Shown: positions 45,843 through 57,368, counted from the stretch's first letter. The stretch is 64,000 nucleotides of DNA from Dipteronia dyeriana (GCA_032871835.1 CM065301.1:79950069-80014068); one strand, 5' to 3'. Made by a program: numbers and translations. Notes: a model not told the origin generated them from the letters alone.

Positions 45843-46058
45843 ATCATGTTTTAATTGTAGGATTTACATAATCCTTACTAAACCTGAGCATCCTCTACAA
45901 CTTTCTTACCCTATTCCAAAGAAAAAAAATATTTTTTATTCCTCCACCTAATTAAAACCTGAATATAGGTGTAATTATTCGACAAAATCAAATAAACAGC
46001 AATGCGACACTTTTTAGAGCGTAATTTCTCGATTATCGGATGAGAATCGAGCATGAAA

Positions 46059-46177
46059 GGGGTGCAACTCGAGGACTTACAACGAGCTCACCCATCCTAG
46101 TATTGCTCTTGCCCAAGCATGCTTAACTTCGGAGTTCTAATGGGATCCGGTTCATTAGTGCTGGTATGGTCGCACCC
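46059..46177 (-). rRNA. 5S rRNA gene copy 141, broken terminator
   Basis: T3 only (CATGAAAGG on plus); the partner at 51732 keeps T5. C box two or three changes, IE and A box one each. Confidence 0.9.
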
Positions 46178-46393
46178 GTCATGTTTTCTGCAGAATATTT
46201 ACTTAAGCTCTACTCTGCCGGAGCATCCTCCATAACTTTCTTACCCCATTCCAAAGAAAAAGAATAATTTCCGTTCCTCCATCTGATTAAAACGTGAATA
46301 TCTGTGTAATTATTCGACTAAATCAAATAAATAGGAAGATGACGCTTTTACGAGCGTAATTATTCGATTATCGAATGAGAATCGAGCAAAAAA

Positions 46394-46512
46394 AGTGTGC
46401 AACACGAGTAATTCCTAGAAGGTAACCCATCTTAGTACTGCTCTCGCCTAAGCACGCTTAACTTCGGAGTTCTAACGTGATCCGGGGCATTAGTGCTGGT
46501 ATGGTCGCACCC
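46394..46512 (-). rRNA. 5S rRNA gene copy 142
   Basis: T7; C box four changes, A box one. First gene of block B. Confidence 0.9.
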
Positions 46513-46728
46513 GTCATGTTTTCTGCGCAATATTTACTTAAGCCCTACTCTGCCGGAGCATCCCCTACAACTTTCTTGCCCCATTTCAAAGAAAAAGAAT
46601 AATTTCCGTTCCTCCACCTGATTAAAACTTGAATATATGCGTAATTATTCGACTACATCAAGTAAACAACAAGGTGACGCTTTTTCGAGCGTAATTATTC
46701 GATTATCGGATGCGTAGCGAGCAAAAAA

Positions 46729-46848
46729 AGGGTGCAACACGAGGACTTCCTAGGAGGTCACCCATCCTGATACTGCTCTCGCCCAAGCACGCTTAACTTC
46801 GGAGTTCTGATTGGGATCCGGTGCATTAGTTATGGTATTGTCGCACCC
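46729..46848 (-). rRNA. 5S rRNA gene copy 143
   Basis: T7; gene identical to 41058-41177, including the extra T. Confidence 0.92.
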
Positions 46849-47064
46849 GTCATTTTTTCTGAGCAATATTTACTAAAACCTAACTCTGCCGGAGCATCCT
46901 CCACAACTTTCTTACCCCATTCCAAAGGAAAAGAATAATTCTCGTTCCTCCACCGGACTAAAACCTAAATATAGGTGTAATTATTCGACTAAATCAAATA
47001 AACAGCAAGGCTACGCTTTTTCGAGCGTAATTATTCGATTATCGGATGCGAATCGAGCAAAAAT

Positions 47065-47183
47065 GGGGTGCAAAACGAGGAATTCCTAGGAGGTCACCCA
47101 TCCTAGTACTACTCTCGCCCAAGCAGGCTTAACTTCGGAGTTCTGATGGGATCTTGTGCATTAGTGCAGGTATGGTTGCACCC
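47065..47183 (-). rRNA. 5S rRNA gene copy 144
   Basis: T5; gene identical to 41394-41512. Confidence 0.92.
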
Positions 47184-47399
47184 GTTATGTTTTCTGCGCA
47201 ATATTTACTTAAGCCCTACTCTGCCGGATCATCCTCCACAAATTTCTTACCCTATTCCAAAGAAAAAGAATAATTTACATTCCTCCACCTGATTAAAACC
47301 TGAATATATGTGTAATTATTGGACAAAATCAAATAAACAGCAAGGCGATGCTTTTTCGAGCGTAATTAATCGATTATCTGATGTCAATCGAGCAAAAAA

Positions 47400-47518
47400 G
47401 GTGTGCAACACGAGGACTTCCCAGGAGGTCGCCCATCTTAGTACTGCTCTCGCCCAATCATGCTTAACTTCGGAGTTCTGACGGGATCCGGTGCATTAGT
47501 GCCGGTATGGTCACACCC
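47400..47518 (-). rRNA. 5S rRNA gene copy 145
   Basis: T6 kept, unlike its partner at 41722; C box and A box two changes each. Confidence 0.91.
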
Positions 47519-47735
47519 GTCATGTTTTCTGTGCAATATTTACTTAAGCCCTACTCTGCCGGAGCATCCTCCACAACTTTATTTCCCTATTCCAAAGAAA
47601 AAGAATAATTTCCGTTCATCCACTTGATTATAACCTGAATATAGGTGTAATTATTCGACTAAATCAAAATAAACAGTAAGGCGACACTTTTCCGAGTGTA
47701 ATTATTCGATTATCGGATGCGTATCGAGCAAAAAA

Positions 47736-47854
47736 AGGGTGCAACACGAGGACTTCCCATGAGGTCACCCATCCTAGTACTGCTCTGGCCTAAGCACGCT
47801 AACTTCGGAGTTCTGATTAATTTCCGAGGAATTAGTTTTGGTATGGTCGCACCC
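47736..47854 (-). rRNA. 5S rRNA gene copy 146
   Basis: T7; same GATTAATTTCCGAGG replacement as partner 42052; IE one change. Confidence 0.88.
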
Positions 47855-48070
47855 GTCATATTTTCTGCGTAATATTTACATAAGCCTTACTCTGTCGGAG
47901 CATCCTCCACAACTTTCTTACCCCATTCCAAAGAAAAAGAATAATTTCCGTTCCTCCACCTTATTAAAACTTAAATATATGTGTAATTATTCATCTAAAT
48001 CAAATAAACAGCAAGGCGACACTTTTTCGAGCGTAATTATTCGATTATTGGATGCGTTTCGAGCAAAAAA

Positions 48071-48182
48071 GGGGTGCAACACGAGGAATTCCAGAAGGTC
48101 ACCAAACCTGCTCTCCCCCAAGCACGCTTAACTTCGAAGTTCTGATGGGATCCGGTGCATTAGTGCTGGTATGGTCGCACCC
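48071..48182 (-). rRNA. 5S rRNA gene copy 147, internally shortened
   Basis: T6; 112 nt with the same internal loss as partner 42387; A box intact. Confidence 0.88.
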
Positions 48183-48398
48183 GTTATGTATTCTGCGAAA
48201 TATTTACTTAAGCCCTACTATGCAGGAGCATCCTCCAAACCTTTCTTGCCCCATTCCAAAGAAAAAGAATAATTTTCGTTCCTCCACCTAACTAAAACCT
48301 GAATATAGGTGTAATTATTCAACAAAATCAAATAAACAGCAAGGCGACACTTTTCCGAGCGTAATTATTCGATTATCGTATGCGAATCGAGCAAAAAA

Positions 48399-48517
48399 GG
48401 GGTGCAACACGAGGACTTCCCAGAAGGTAACCCATCCTAGTACAGCTCTCGCCCAAGCACGCTTAACTTTAGAGTTCTGATGGGATCCGGTGCATTAGTG
48501 CTGGTATGGTCGCACCC
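48399..48517 (-). rRNA. 5S rRNA gene copy 148
   Basis: T6; A box and IE intact, C box two changes. Confidence 0.92.
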
Positions 48518-48733
48518 GTTATATTTTCTGCTCAATATTTACTTAAGCCCTACTCTGCCGGAGCATCCTCTACAACTTTCTTGCACCATTTCAAAGAAAA
48601 ATAATAATTTCCGTTCCTCCACCTGATTAAAACCTAAATATATGTCTAATTATTCGACTAAAACAAATATACAGCAAGTTAACGCTTTTATGAGCGTAAT
48701 TATTCGATTATCGGATGCGAAACGAGCAAAGAT

Positions 48734-48852
48734 GGGTTGCAGCACGAGGACTTACCATTAGGTCACCCATTCTAGTACTGTTCTCACCCTAGAACGCTTA
48801 ACTTCGAAGTTCTGATGGGATCCAGTGCATTAGTGATTTTATGGTCGCACCA
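48734..48852 (-). rRNA. 5S rRNA gene copy 149, broken terminator
   Basis: T-run reduced to T3 (GCAAAGATGGG on plus); partner 43050 has T5. C box three changes, IE and A box one or two. Confidence 0.9.
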
Positions 48853-49068
48853 GTCATGTTTTCTGCACAATATTTACTTCAGTCCTACTCTTTCGGAGCA
48901 CCCTCCAAAACTTTCTTACCCCATCCCAAAGAAAAAGAATAATTTACGTTTCTCCACCAGATTAAAACCTGAATATAGGTGTAATTATTCGACTACATCA
49001 AGTAAACAGCAAGGCGACGCTTTTCCTAGCATAATTATTCGATTAGCGGATGCGAATCGAGCAAAAAA

Positions 49069-49187
49069 GAGGTGCAAAACGAGGACTTCACAGGAGGTCA
49101 CCCATTCTAGTACTGCTGTCGCCCAAGCACGCTTAACTTCAGGGTTCTGATGGGATCCGGTGCTTTAGTGCTGGTAGGATCGCACCC
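49069..49187 (-). rRNA. 5S rRNA gene copy 150
   Basis: T6; A box intact, C box and IE one change each. Partner 43385. Confidence 0.92.
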
Positions 49188-49403
49188 GTCATGTTTTCTG
49201 CGCAATATTTACTTAAGCCCTACTCTGCCGTAGCATCCTCCACAACTTTCTTAACCCATTCCAAAGAAAAAGACTAATTCTCGTTTCTCCACCTGATTAA
49301 AATCTGAATATAGGTGTAATTATTCTACAAAATCAAATAAACAGCAAGGCGACGCTTTTCCAAGCTTAATTATTCGATTATCGAATGCGAATCGTGCAAA
49401 AAA

Positions 49404-49522
49404 GGGGTGCAACACGAGGACTTTCCAGGAGGTCACCCATCCTAGTACTACTCTCGCCCAAGCACGCTTAAATTCATAGTTTTGATGGGATCCGGTTCAT
49501 TAGTGCTGGTATGGTCGCTCCC
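49404..49522 (-). rRNA. 5S rRNA gene copy 151
   Basis: T6; C box and IE intact, A box one change. Partner 43720. Confidence 0.92.
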
Positions 49523-49738
49523 ATCATGTTTTCTGCGCAATATTTGCTTAATTCTTACTCAACCGGAGCATCGTCCACAACTTTGTTACCCCATTCCAAA
49601 GAAAAATAATAATTTTCGTTCCTCCACCTGGTTAAAACCTGAATATAGGTGCAATTATTCAACTAAATCAAATAAACAGAAAGCCGAAACTTTTCCGAGC
49701 ATAATTATTCAATTATCGGATAAGAATTGAGCAAAAAA

Positions 49739-49857
49739 GGGGTGCAAAACGAGGACTTTCCAGGAGGTCACCCATCCTAGTATTGCTCTCTCCCAAGCAC
49801 ACTTGACTTCGAAGTTCAGATGGGATACGGTTCATTAGTGCTGGTGTGGTCGAACCT
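49739..49857 (-). rRNA. 5S rRNA gene copy 152
   Basis: T6; C box intact, IE one change, A box two. Shows the sequence expected at 44055 before the patch. Confidence 0.9.
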
Positions 49858-50062
49858 GTCATGTTTTCTGCGCAATATTTACTTAAGCCTTTCTTAACCG
49901 GAGGATCGTCCACAACTTTCTTACCCCATCCTAAAGAAAAAGAATAATTTCCGTACATCTACCTGAATATAGGTGGAATTATTTAACTAAATCAATTAAA
50001 CAGCAAGGCGACGCTATTCCTAGCGTAATTATTCGATTATCGGAAGCGAATAGAGCAAAAAT

Positions 50063-50181
50063 GTTGTGCGACACGAGGACATCCCAAGAGGTCTCCCATC
50101 CTAGTAATGATCTCTCCCAAGAACACTTGACTTCGGAGTTCTTATGGGATCCGGTGCATTAGTGCTGGTATGGTAGCACCC
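50063..50181 (-). rRNA. 5S rRNA gene copy 153, GTTGTGCGAC type
   Basis: T5; variant 3' end; C box and IE two changes each, A box three. No partner survives in block A. Confidence 0.9.
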
Positions 50182-50391
50182 GTCATGTTTTCTGCGCAAT
50201 TTTTACTTAAGCCTTACTCTGCCGGAGCATCCTTCACAACTTTCTTACCTTATTACAAAAAAAAAAAAACCGTTCTTCACCTGATTAAAACCTGAATATA
50301 GGTATAATTATTCGACAAAATAAAATAAACAGCAAGGCGACGCTTTTCCAAGCTTAATTATTCGTTTATCGAATGCGAATCGTGCAAAAAA

Positions 50392-50510
50392 GGGGTGCAA
50401 CACGAGGACTACCCAGGAGGTCACCCATTCTAGTACTGCTCTCGCCCAAGTAAGCTTAAATTCGGAGTTTTGATGGGATCCGGTGCATTAGTGCATGTAT
50501 GGTCGCTCCC
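50392..50510 (-). rRNA. 5S rRNA gene copy 154
   Basis: T6; C box one change, A box three. Confidence 0.9.
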
Positions 50511-50726
50511 ATCATGTTTTCTGTGCAACATTTACATAATCCTTACTCAGCCGGAGCATCCTCTACAACTTTCTTACCCCATTCAAAAGAAAAAGAATAA
50601 TTCTAGTTCCTCCACCTAATTAAAACCTGAATATAGGTGTAATTATTCGACAAAATCAAATAAACTGCAAGGCGATCCTTTTTTGAGCATAATTATTCGA
50701 TTATCGGATAAGAATCGAGCAAGAAA

Positions 50727-50845
50727 GGGGTGCAACACGAGGACTTCCCAGAACTTAACCCATCCTAGTACTGCTCTCGCCCAAGCACGCTTAATTTCGG
50801 AGTTCAGATGATATCCGGCGCATTAGTGCTGGTATGGTCGTACCC
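50727..50845 (-). rRNA. 5S rRNA gene copy 155, broken terminator
   Basis: T3 only (CAAGAAAGG on plus); C box four changes, A box one. Confidence 0.9.
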
Positions 50846-51061
50846 GTCATATTTTCTACGCAATATTTACTTATGCCCTACTCTGCCGGAGCATCCTCTA
50901 CAACTTTCTTGACCCATTAAAAAGAAAAATAATAATTTCCGTTCCTCCACCTGATTAAAACCTGAATATATGTGTAATTATTCGACTAAATCAAATAAAT
51001 AGCAATACGACGCTTTTCTGAGTGTAATTATTCGATTATCGGATGCAAATCGAGCAAAAAT

Positions 51062-51180
51062 AGGGAGCAACATGAGAACTTCCCAGGAGGTCACCTATCC
51101 TAATACTGCTCTCTCATAAGCACACTTAACTTCGAAGTTCTGATGGGATCCAGTGCATTATTGTTGGTATTGTCGCACCT
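51062..51180 (-). rRNA. 5S rRNA gene copy 156
   Basis: T5; C box and IE one change each, A box two. Confidence 0.9.
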
Positions 51181-51396
51181 ATCATGTTTTCTGTGCAATA
51201 TTTGCTTAAGCCTTACTCAATCGGAGCATCGTCCACAACTTTGTTACCCCATTCCAAAGAAAAAGAATAATTTCCATTCCTCCACCTGATTAAAACCTGA
51301 TCATAGGTGCAATTATTCGACTAAATCAAATAAACAGCAAGCCGGCACTTTTCCGAGCATAATTATTCAATTATCGGATACGAATTGAGCAAAAAA

Positions 51397-51515
51397 GGGG
51401 TGCAACACGAGAACTTCCCAGGAGGTCACCCATCCTAGTACTGCTCTCTCCCAAGCACACTTTACGTCAGAGTTCTGATGGGATCTGGTGCATTAATGCT
51501 GGTATGGTCGCTGCA
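51397..51515 (-). rRNA. 5S rRNA gene copy 157
   Basis: T6; C box intact, IE one change, A box three; 5' end TGCAGCGACC. Confidence 0.9.
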
Positions 51516-51731
51516 ATCATGTTTTCTTTGCAATATTTACATAATCCTTACTCAACCGGAACATCCTCTACAAATTTCTTACCCTATTCCAAAGAAAAAA
51601 AATATTTTGTATTCCTCCACCTAATTAAAACCTGAATATAGGTGTAATTATTCGACAAAATCAAATAAACAGCAATGCGACACTTTTTAGAGCGTAATTT
51701 CTCGATTATCGGATGAGAATCGAGCCAAAAA

Positions 51732-51850
51732 GGGGTGCAACTCGAGGACTTACAAAGAGGTCACCCATCCTAGTATTGCTCTCGCCCAAGCACGCTTAAC
51801 TTCGGAGTTCTGATGGGATCCGGTGCATTAGTGATGGTATGGTCGCACCC
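51732..51850 (-). rRNA. 5S rRNA gene copy 158
   Basis: T5; IE and A box intact, C box two changes; 5' half near consensus. Confidence 0.92.
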
Positions 51851-51945
51851 GTCATGTTTTCTGCGCAATATTTACTTAAGCTCTACTCTGCCGGAGCATC
51901 CTCCACAACTTTCTTACCCCATTCCAAAGAAAAAGAATAATTTTC

Positions 51946-52235
51946 GTTCCTCCATCTGATTAAAACCTGAATATCTGTGTAATTATTCGACTAAATCAAA
52001 TAAATAGGAAGATAACGCTTTTACGAGCGTAATTATTCGATTATCGAATGAGAATCGAGCAAAAAAAGTGTGCAACACGAGTAATTCCCAGAAGATAACC
52101 CATCTTAGTACTGCTATCGCCTAAGCACGCTTAACTTCGGAGTTCTAATGTGATCCAGTGCATTAGTGCTGGTATGGTCGCACCCGTCATGTTTTCTGCG
52201 CAATATTTACTTAAGCCCTATTCTGCCGGAGCATC
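51946..52235. repeat. Start of a third copy of the 17-unit block
   Basis: The spacer with ATATCTGTGTAATTATTCGA and ATAGGAAGAT, and the gene at 52067-52185, match 40723 and 46394. The match ends in the upstream spacer of that gene, so only about 290 bp of a third copy remain. Confidence 0.8.
52067..52185 (-). rRNA. 5S rRNA gene copy 159
   Basis: T7; C box four changes, IE and A box one each. The only gene of the third block copy. Confidence 0.9.
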
Positions 52236-52401
52236 CTCCACAACTTTCTTGCTCTATTCCAAAGAAAAAGAATAATTTCCGTTTATCCACCTGATTAAAA
52301 CCTGAATATAGGTGTAATTATTCGACAAAATCAAATAAACAGCAAGGCGAGGCTTTTGCGAGCGTAATTATTCGATTACCGGATGAGAATCGAGCAAAAA
52401 C

Positions 52402-52520
52402 GGGATGCAACACGAGGACTTCCCAGGAGGTCACCCATCCTAGTACTGCTCTCGCCCAGGCACGCTTATTTTCGGAGTTCTGGTGGGATCCGGTGCATTC
52501 GTGCTGGTATGGTCGCACCC
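52402..52520 (-). rRNA. 5S rRNA gene copy 160
   Basis: T5; C box and IE intact, A box three changes (CAGGCACGCTTATTT). Confidence 0.91.
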
Positions 52521-52725
52521 GTCATTTTTTCTACGCAGTATTTACTTAAGCCTGACTCTGCCGGAGCATCCTCCACAACTTTCTTACCCCATCCTAAAGA
52601 AAAAGAATAATTTCCGTTCATCTACCTAAATATAGATGTAATTATTTGACTAAATCAGATAAACAGCAAGGCGACGCTATTCCTAGCGTAATTATTCGAT
52701 TATTGGAAGCGAATAGAGCAAAAAT

Positions 52726-52844
52726 GTTCTGCGACACAAGGACATCCCAGGAGGTCACCCATCCTAGTAATGATCTCTCCCAAGAAAAATTAACTTCGGA
52801 GTTCTGATGGGATCCGGTGCATTAGTGCTGATATGGTCGCACCC
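52726..52844 (-). rRNA. 5S rRNA gene copy 161, GTTGTGCGAC-like
   Basis: T5; 3' end GTTCTGCGAC; C box intact, IE two changes, A box four. Confidence 0.9.
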
Positions 52845-53060
52845 GTCATGTTTTCTGCGCAATATTTACTTAAGCCCTGTTCTGCCGGAGCATCCTCCAC
52901 AACTTTATTGCCCCATTCCAAAGAAAAAACATAATTTACGTTCCTCCACCTGATTAAAACCTGAATATAAGTGTAATTATTCGACAAAATCAAATAAACA
53001 GCAATACGAGGCTTTTGCTAGCGTAATTATTCAAATATCGGATGCGAATCGAGCAAAAAA

Positions 53061-53179
53061 AGGGTGTAACATGAGGACTTCCCGGGAGGTCACCCATCCT
53101 AGTTCTACTCTCGCCTAAGCAAGCTTTACTTCGGAGTTCTTATGGGATCCAATGTATTAGCGCTGTTATGGTCACAAGC
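53061..53179 (-). rRNA. 5S rRNA gene copy 162
   Basis: T7; C box one change, A box three; 5' end degraded (GGTCACAAGC). Confidence 0.9.
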
Positions 53180-53386
53180 GTTATATTTTCTGCACAGTAT
53201 TTACCTAAGTCCAACTCTGTCGGAGCATCCTCCACAACTTTCTTGCCCCATTCCAAAGAAAAAGAATTATTTTCGTTCCTCCACACCTGAATATAGGTGT
53301 AATTATTCGACAAAATAAAATAAACAGCAAGGCGACACTTTTCCGAGCATAATTATTCGGTTATCGGATAAGAATCAAGCAAAAAA

Positions 53387-53505
53387 TATGTGCAACACGA
53401 GGACTTCCCAGGGGGTCACCCATCCTAGTACTTCTCTCACCCAAGCACGCTTAACTTCGGAGTTCTGATGGGATCCGGTGCCTTAATACTGGTATGGTCC
53501 CACCC
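53387..53505 (-). rRNA. 5S rRNA gene copy 163
   Basis: T6; A box intact, C box and IE one change each. Confidence 0.92.
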
Positions 53506-53721
53506 GTCATTTTTTCTGCGCAATATTTACTTAAGCCTTACTCTACTGGAGCATCCTCCACAACATTCTTACCCCATTCCAAACAAAAAGAATAATTTCC
53601 GCTCCTCCACCAGATTAAAACCTGAATATAGGTGTAATTATTCGACAAAATCAAATAAACAGCAAGGCGACGCTTTCCTGAGCATAATTATTCGATTATC
53701 TGATGCGAATCGAGCAAAAAA

Positions 53722-53840
53722 GTGGTGCAACACGTGGACTTCCCAGAAGGACACCCATCCTAGTACTGCTTTCGCCCAAGCACGCTTAACTTCGGAATTC
53801 TGATGGGATCTGGTGCATTAGTGCTTGTATGGTCGCACCC
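53722..53840 (-). rRNA. 5S rRNA gene copy 164
   Basis: T6; A box intact, C box two changes, IE one. Confidence 0.92.
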
Positions 53841-54056
53841 GTCATTTTATCAGCACAATATTTACTTAAGCTTTATTCTGACAGAGCATCCTTCACAACT
53901 TTCTTTCCCCATTCCAAAGAAAAAGAATAATTTTCGTTCCTCCATCTAATTAAAACCTGAATATATGTGTAATTATTCGACAAAATCAAATAAACAGCAA
54001 GACGACGCTTTCCCGAGCGTAATTATTCGATTATCTAATGCGAATCGAGCAAAAAA

Positions 54057-54175
54057 GGGGTACAACACGAGGACTTCCCAGTAGCTTACCCATCATAGTA
54101 CTGCTCTCGCTCAAGCACGCTTAACTTCAGAGTTCTGATGGGATCAGATGAATTAGTGCTTGTATGGTCGCACCG
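54057..54175 (-). rRNA. 5S rRNA gene copy 165
   Basis: T6; IE and A box intact, C box four changes; GATGAATTAG variant. Confidence 0.9.
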
Positions 54176-54391
54176 GACATTTTTTCTAAGCAATATTTAC
54201 TTAAGCCTTACTATGCTGGAGCATCCTCCACAACTTTCTTAACCCATCCCAAAGAAAAAGAATAATTTCCGTTCCTCTACCTGATTAAAACCGGAATATA
54301 GGTATAATTATTTGACTAAATCAAATAAACAGCAAGGCGGCGCTTTTCCAAGCATAATTATTTGATTATCGGAAGCGAATCGAGCAAAAAA

Positions 54392-54510
54392 CTTTTGCGA
54401 CACGAGGACATCCCAGGAGGTCACCCATCCTGGTACTGCTATCTCCCAAGCACAATTAACTTCGGAATTCTGATGGGATCCGGTGCATTAGTGCTGGTAT
54501 GGTCTTACCC
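54392..54510 (-). rRNA. 5S rRNA gene copy 166, GTTGTGCGAC-like
   Basis: T6; 3' end CTTTTGCGAC; C box intact, IE and A box two changes each. Confidence 0.9.
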
Positions 54511-54726
54511 GTCAAGTTTTTTGCGTAATATTTACTTAAGCCCTATTCTGCCGGAGCATCCTTCACAACTTTCTTACCCCATTCCAAAGAAAAAGTATAA
54601 TTTTCGTTCCTCCACCTGATTAAAACCTGAATATAGGTGTAATTTTTCCATAAAATAAAATAAACAGCAAGCCGACACTTTTTCGAGCGTAGTTATTTGA
54701 TTATCAGATGCGAATCGAGCAAAGAA

Positions 54727-54845
54727 GGGGTGCAACACGAGGACTTCCCAGGAGGTCACCCATCCTAGTACTGCTCTCGCCCAAGCGCGCATAACTTCGG
54801 AGTTCTGATGGGATCCGGTGCATTAGTGCTGGTATGGCCACACCC
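54727..54845 (-). rRNA. 5S rRNA gene copy 167, promoter flank deleted
   Basis: T3 only (CAAAGAAGG on plus). C box and IE intact, A box two changes. Upstream, GTCATGTTT joins AGCATCCTCC, removing the TAAATATT-like box and GC element. Confidence 0.91.
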
Positions 54846-55026
54846 GTCATGTTTAGCATCCTCCACAACTTTCTTAACCCATCCCAAAGAAAAATAATAA
54901 TTTTCGTTCCTATACCTGATTAAAACCGGAATATAGGTATAATTATTTGACAAAATCAAATAAACAGCAAGGCGACGCTTTCTAGAGCGTAATTATTCGA
55001 TTATCTGATGCGAATCGAGCAAAAAA

Positions 55027-55145
55027 GTGGTGCAACACGTGGACTTCCCAGAAGAACACCCATCCTAGTACTACTCTCGCCCAAGCGCGCTTAACTTCGG
55101 AGTTCTATTGGGATCCGGTGCATTAGTGCTGTTATAGTCGCACCC
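55027..55145 (-). rRNA. 5S rRNA gene copy 168
   Basis: T6; C box three changes, A box one. Confidence 0.9.
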
Positions 55146-55361
55146 GTCATTTTTTCAGCACAATATTTACTTAAGCCTTATTCTACCGGAGCATCCTTCA
55201 CAACTTTCTTACCCCATTCCAAAGAAAAAGAATTATTTCCGTTCCAACATAAAATTAAAACCTGAATATATGTGTAATTATTCGACAAAATCAAATAAAC
55301 ATCTAGGCGACGCTTTCCCGAGTGTAATTATTCGATTATCTAATGCGAATCGAGCAAAAAA

Positions 55362-55480
55362 AGGGTACAACACGAGGACTTCCCAGTGGGTCACCCATCA
55401 TAGTACTGCTCTCGCTCAAGCACGCTTAACTTCGGAGATCTGATAAGATCATATGAATTAATGCTGGTATGGTCGCACAG
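55362..55480 (-). rRNA. 5S rRNA gene copy 169
   Basis: T7; IE and A box intact, C box three changes; 5' half altered (GATAAGATCATATGAATTAA). Confidence 0.89.
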
Positions 55481-55696
55481 GTCAATTTTTCAGCGCAATA
55501 TTTACTTAAGCCCTATTCTGTCGGAGCATCCTCCACAACTTTCTTAACCCATCCCAAATAAAAAGAATAATTTTCGTTCCTCCACCTGATTAAAACCGGA
55601 ATATAGGTATAATTATTTGACTAAATCAAATAAACAGCAAGGCGGCGCTTTTCCAAGCATACTTATTTGATTATCGGAAGCGAATCAAGCAAAAAA

Positions 55697-55815
55697 GTTG
55701 TGCGACACGAGGACATCCCAGAACGTCACCCATCCTAGTACTGCTCTCTCCCAAGCACACTTAACTTCGGAGTTCTGATGGGATCCGGTGCATTAATGCT
55801 GGTTTGGTCGCACCC
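55697..55815 (-). rRNA. 5S rRNA gene copy 170, GTTGTGCGAC type
   Basis: T6; variant 3' end; C box two changes, IE and A box one each. Confidence 0.9.
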
Positions 55816-56031
55816 GTCATTTTACCTGCGTAATATTTACTTAAGCTCTACTCTGCCGGAGCATCCTCCACAACTTTCTTACCCAATTCCTAAGAACAAG
55901 AATAATTTCCGTTCCTCCACCTGATTAAAACCTGAATATAGGCATAATTATTCCACTAAATAAAATAAACAGCAAGCCGACACTTTTCCCAGCGTAGTTA
56001 TCCAATTATCGGATGCGAATCGAGTAAAAAA

Positions 56032-56150
56032 CGGGTGCAACACGAGGACTTCCCAGGAGGTCACCCATCCCAGTACTTCTCTCGTCCAAGCGCGCTTAAC
56101 TTCGGAGTTCTGATAGGATCCGGTGCAATAGTTCTTGTATGGTCGCACCC
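56032..56150 (-). rRNA. 5S rRNA gene copy 171
   Basis: T6; C box and A box one change each. Confidence 0.91.
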
Positions 56151-56364
56151 GTCATTTTTTCAGCACAATATTTACTTAAGCCTTACTCTGCCGGAGCATC
56201 CTTCACAACTTTCTTACCCCATTTCAAAAAAAAAAAAAAATCCGTTCGTCCATCAAATTAAAACCTGAATATATGTGTAATTATTCGACAAAATCAAATA
56301 AACAGCAAGGCGGCGTTTTCCCGAGCGTAATTATTCGATTATCTAATGCGAATCGAGCAAAAAA

Positions 56365-56483
56365 GGGGTACAACACGAGGACTTCCCAGTAGGTCACCTA
56401 TCCTAGTACTGCTCTCGCTCAAGCACACTTAACTTCGGAGATCTGATGGGATCCGATGAATTAGTGCTGGTATGGTCACACCG
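56365..56483 (-). rRNA. 5S rRNA gene copy 172
   Basis: T6; C box two changes, A box one; GATGAATTAG variant. Confidence 0.9.
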
Positions 56484-56699
56484 GTAATTTTTTCTGCGCA
56501 ATATTTACTTAAGCCTTACTCTGCCGGAGCATCCTCCACAACTTTCTTAACCCATCCCAAATAAAAAGAATAATTTATGTTCCTCTACCTGATTAAAACC
56601 GGAATATAGGTATAATTATTTGACAAAATCAAATTAACAGCAAGGTGACGCTTTCCCGAGCGTAATTATTCGATTATCTGATGTTAATCAAGCAAAAAA

Positions 56700-56818
56700 G
56701 TGGTGCAACACGAGGACTTCCCAGAAGGACACCCATCCTAGTACTGCTCTCGCCCAAGCACGCTTAACTTCAGAGTTCTGATAGAATCCGGTGCATTAGT
56801 GCTGGTATGGTCGCACCC
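56700..56818 (-). rRNA. 5S rRNA gene copy 173
   Basis: T6; IE and A box intact, C box two changes. Confidence 0.92.
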
Positions 56819-57034
56819 ATCATTTTTTCAGCACAATATTTACTTAAGCCTTACTCTGCTGGAGCATCCTTCACAACTTTCTTACCCCATTCCAAAGAAA
56901 AGGAATAATTTCCGTTCCTCCATCTAATTTAAACCTGAATATAAGTGTAATTATTCGACAAAATCAAATAAACAGTAAGGCGACGCTTTCCCAAGCGCAA
57001 TTATTCGATTATTTGATGCGAATCGAGCAAAAAA

Positions 57035-57153
57035 GTGGTGCAACACGAGGACTTCCCAGTAGGTCGCCCATCCTAGTACTGCTCTCGCTCAAGCACGCTT
57101 AACTTCAGATATCTGATGGGATCCGATGAATTAGTGCTGGTATGGTCGCACCG
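57035..57153 (-). rRNA. 5S rRNA gene copy 174
   Basis: T6; IE and A box intact, C box two changes; GATGAATTAG variant. Confidence 0.91.
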
Positions 57154-57368
57154 GTCATTTTTTCTGCGCAATATTTACTTAAGCCTTACTTTGCCGGAGC
57201 ATCCTCCACAACTTTCTTAACCCATCCCAAAGAAAAAGAATAATTTTCGTTCCTCTACCTGATTAAAACCGGAATATAGGTAAAATTATTGACTAAATCA
57301 AATAAACAGCAAGGCGGCGCTTTTCCAAGCATAATTATTCGATTATCGGAAGCGAATCGAGCAAAAAT

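Larger units (their letters stand above)
40600..46270. repeat. 17-unit segmental duplication, copy A
   Basis: Units starting at 40723 through 46059 match, in order, units 46394 through 51732 at an offset of 5671 to 5684 bp. Shared private marks include the ATAGGAAGATGACG spacer, a 7-bp-shorter gene (42387/48071), the TTAATTTCCGAGG insertion and a broken T-run (45054/50727). Copy A differs by the loss of a terminator near 41721 and by an overwritten patch at 44080-44570. Boundaries are good to about 30 bp. Confidence 0.88.
46271..51945. repeat. 17-unit segmental duplication, copy B
   Basis: This is the second tandem copy of the 5.67-kb block. Its first units (46729, 47065) carry the same genes as 41058 and 41394 over their full length, so the duplication is younger than most monomer divergence. 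Confidence 0.88.
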
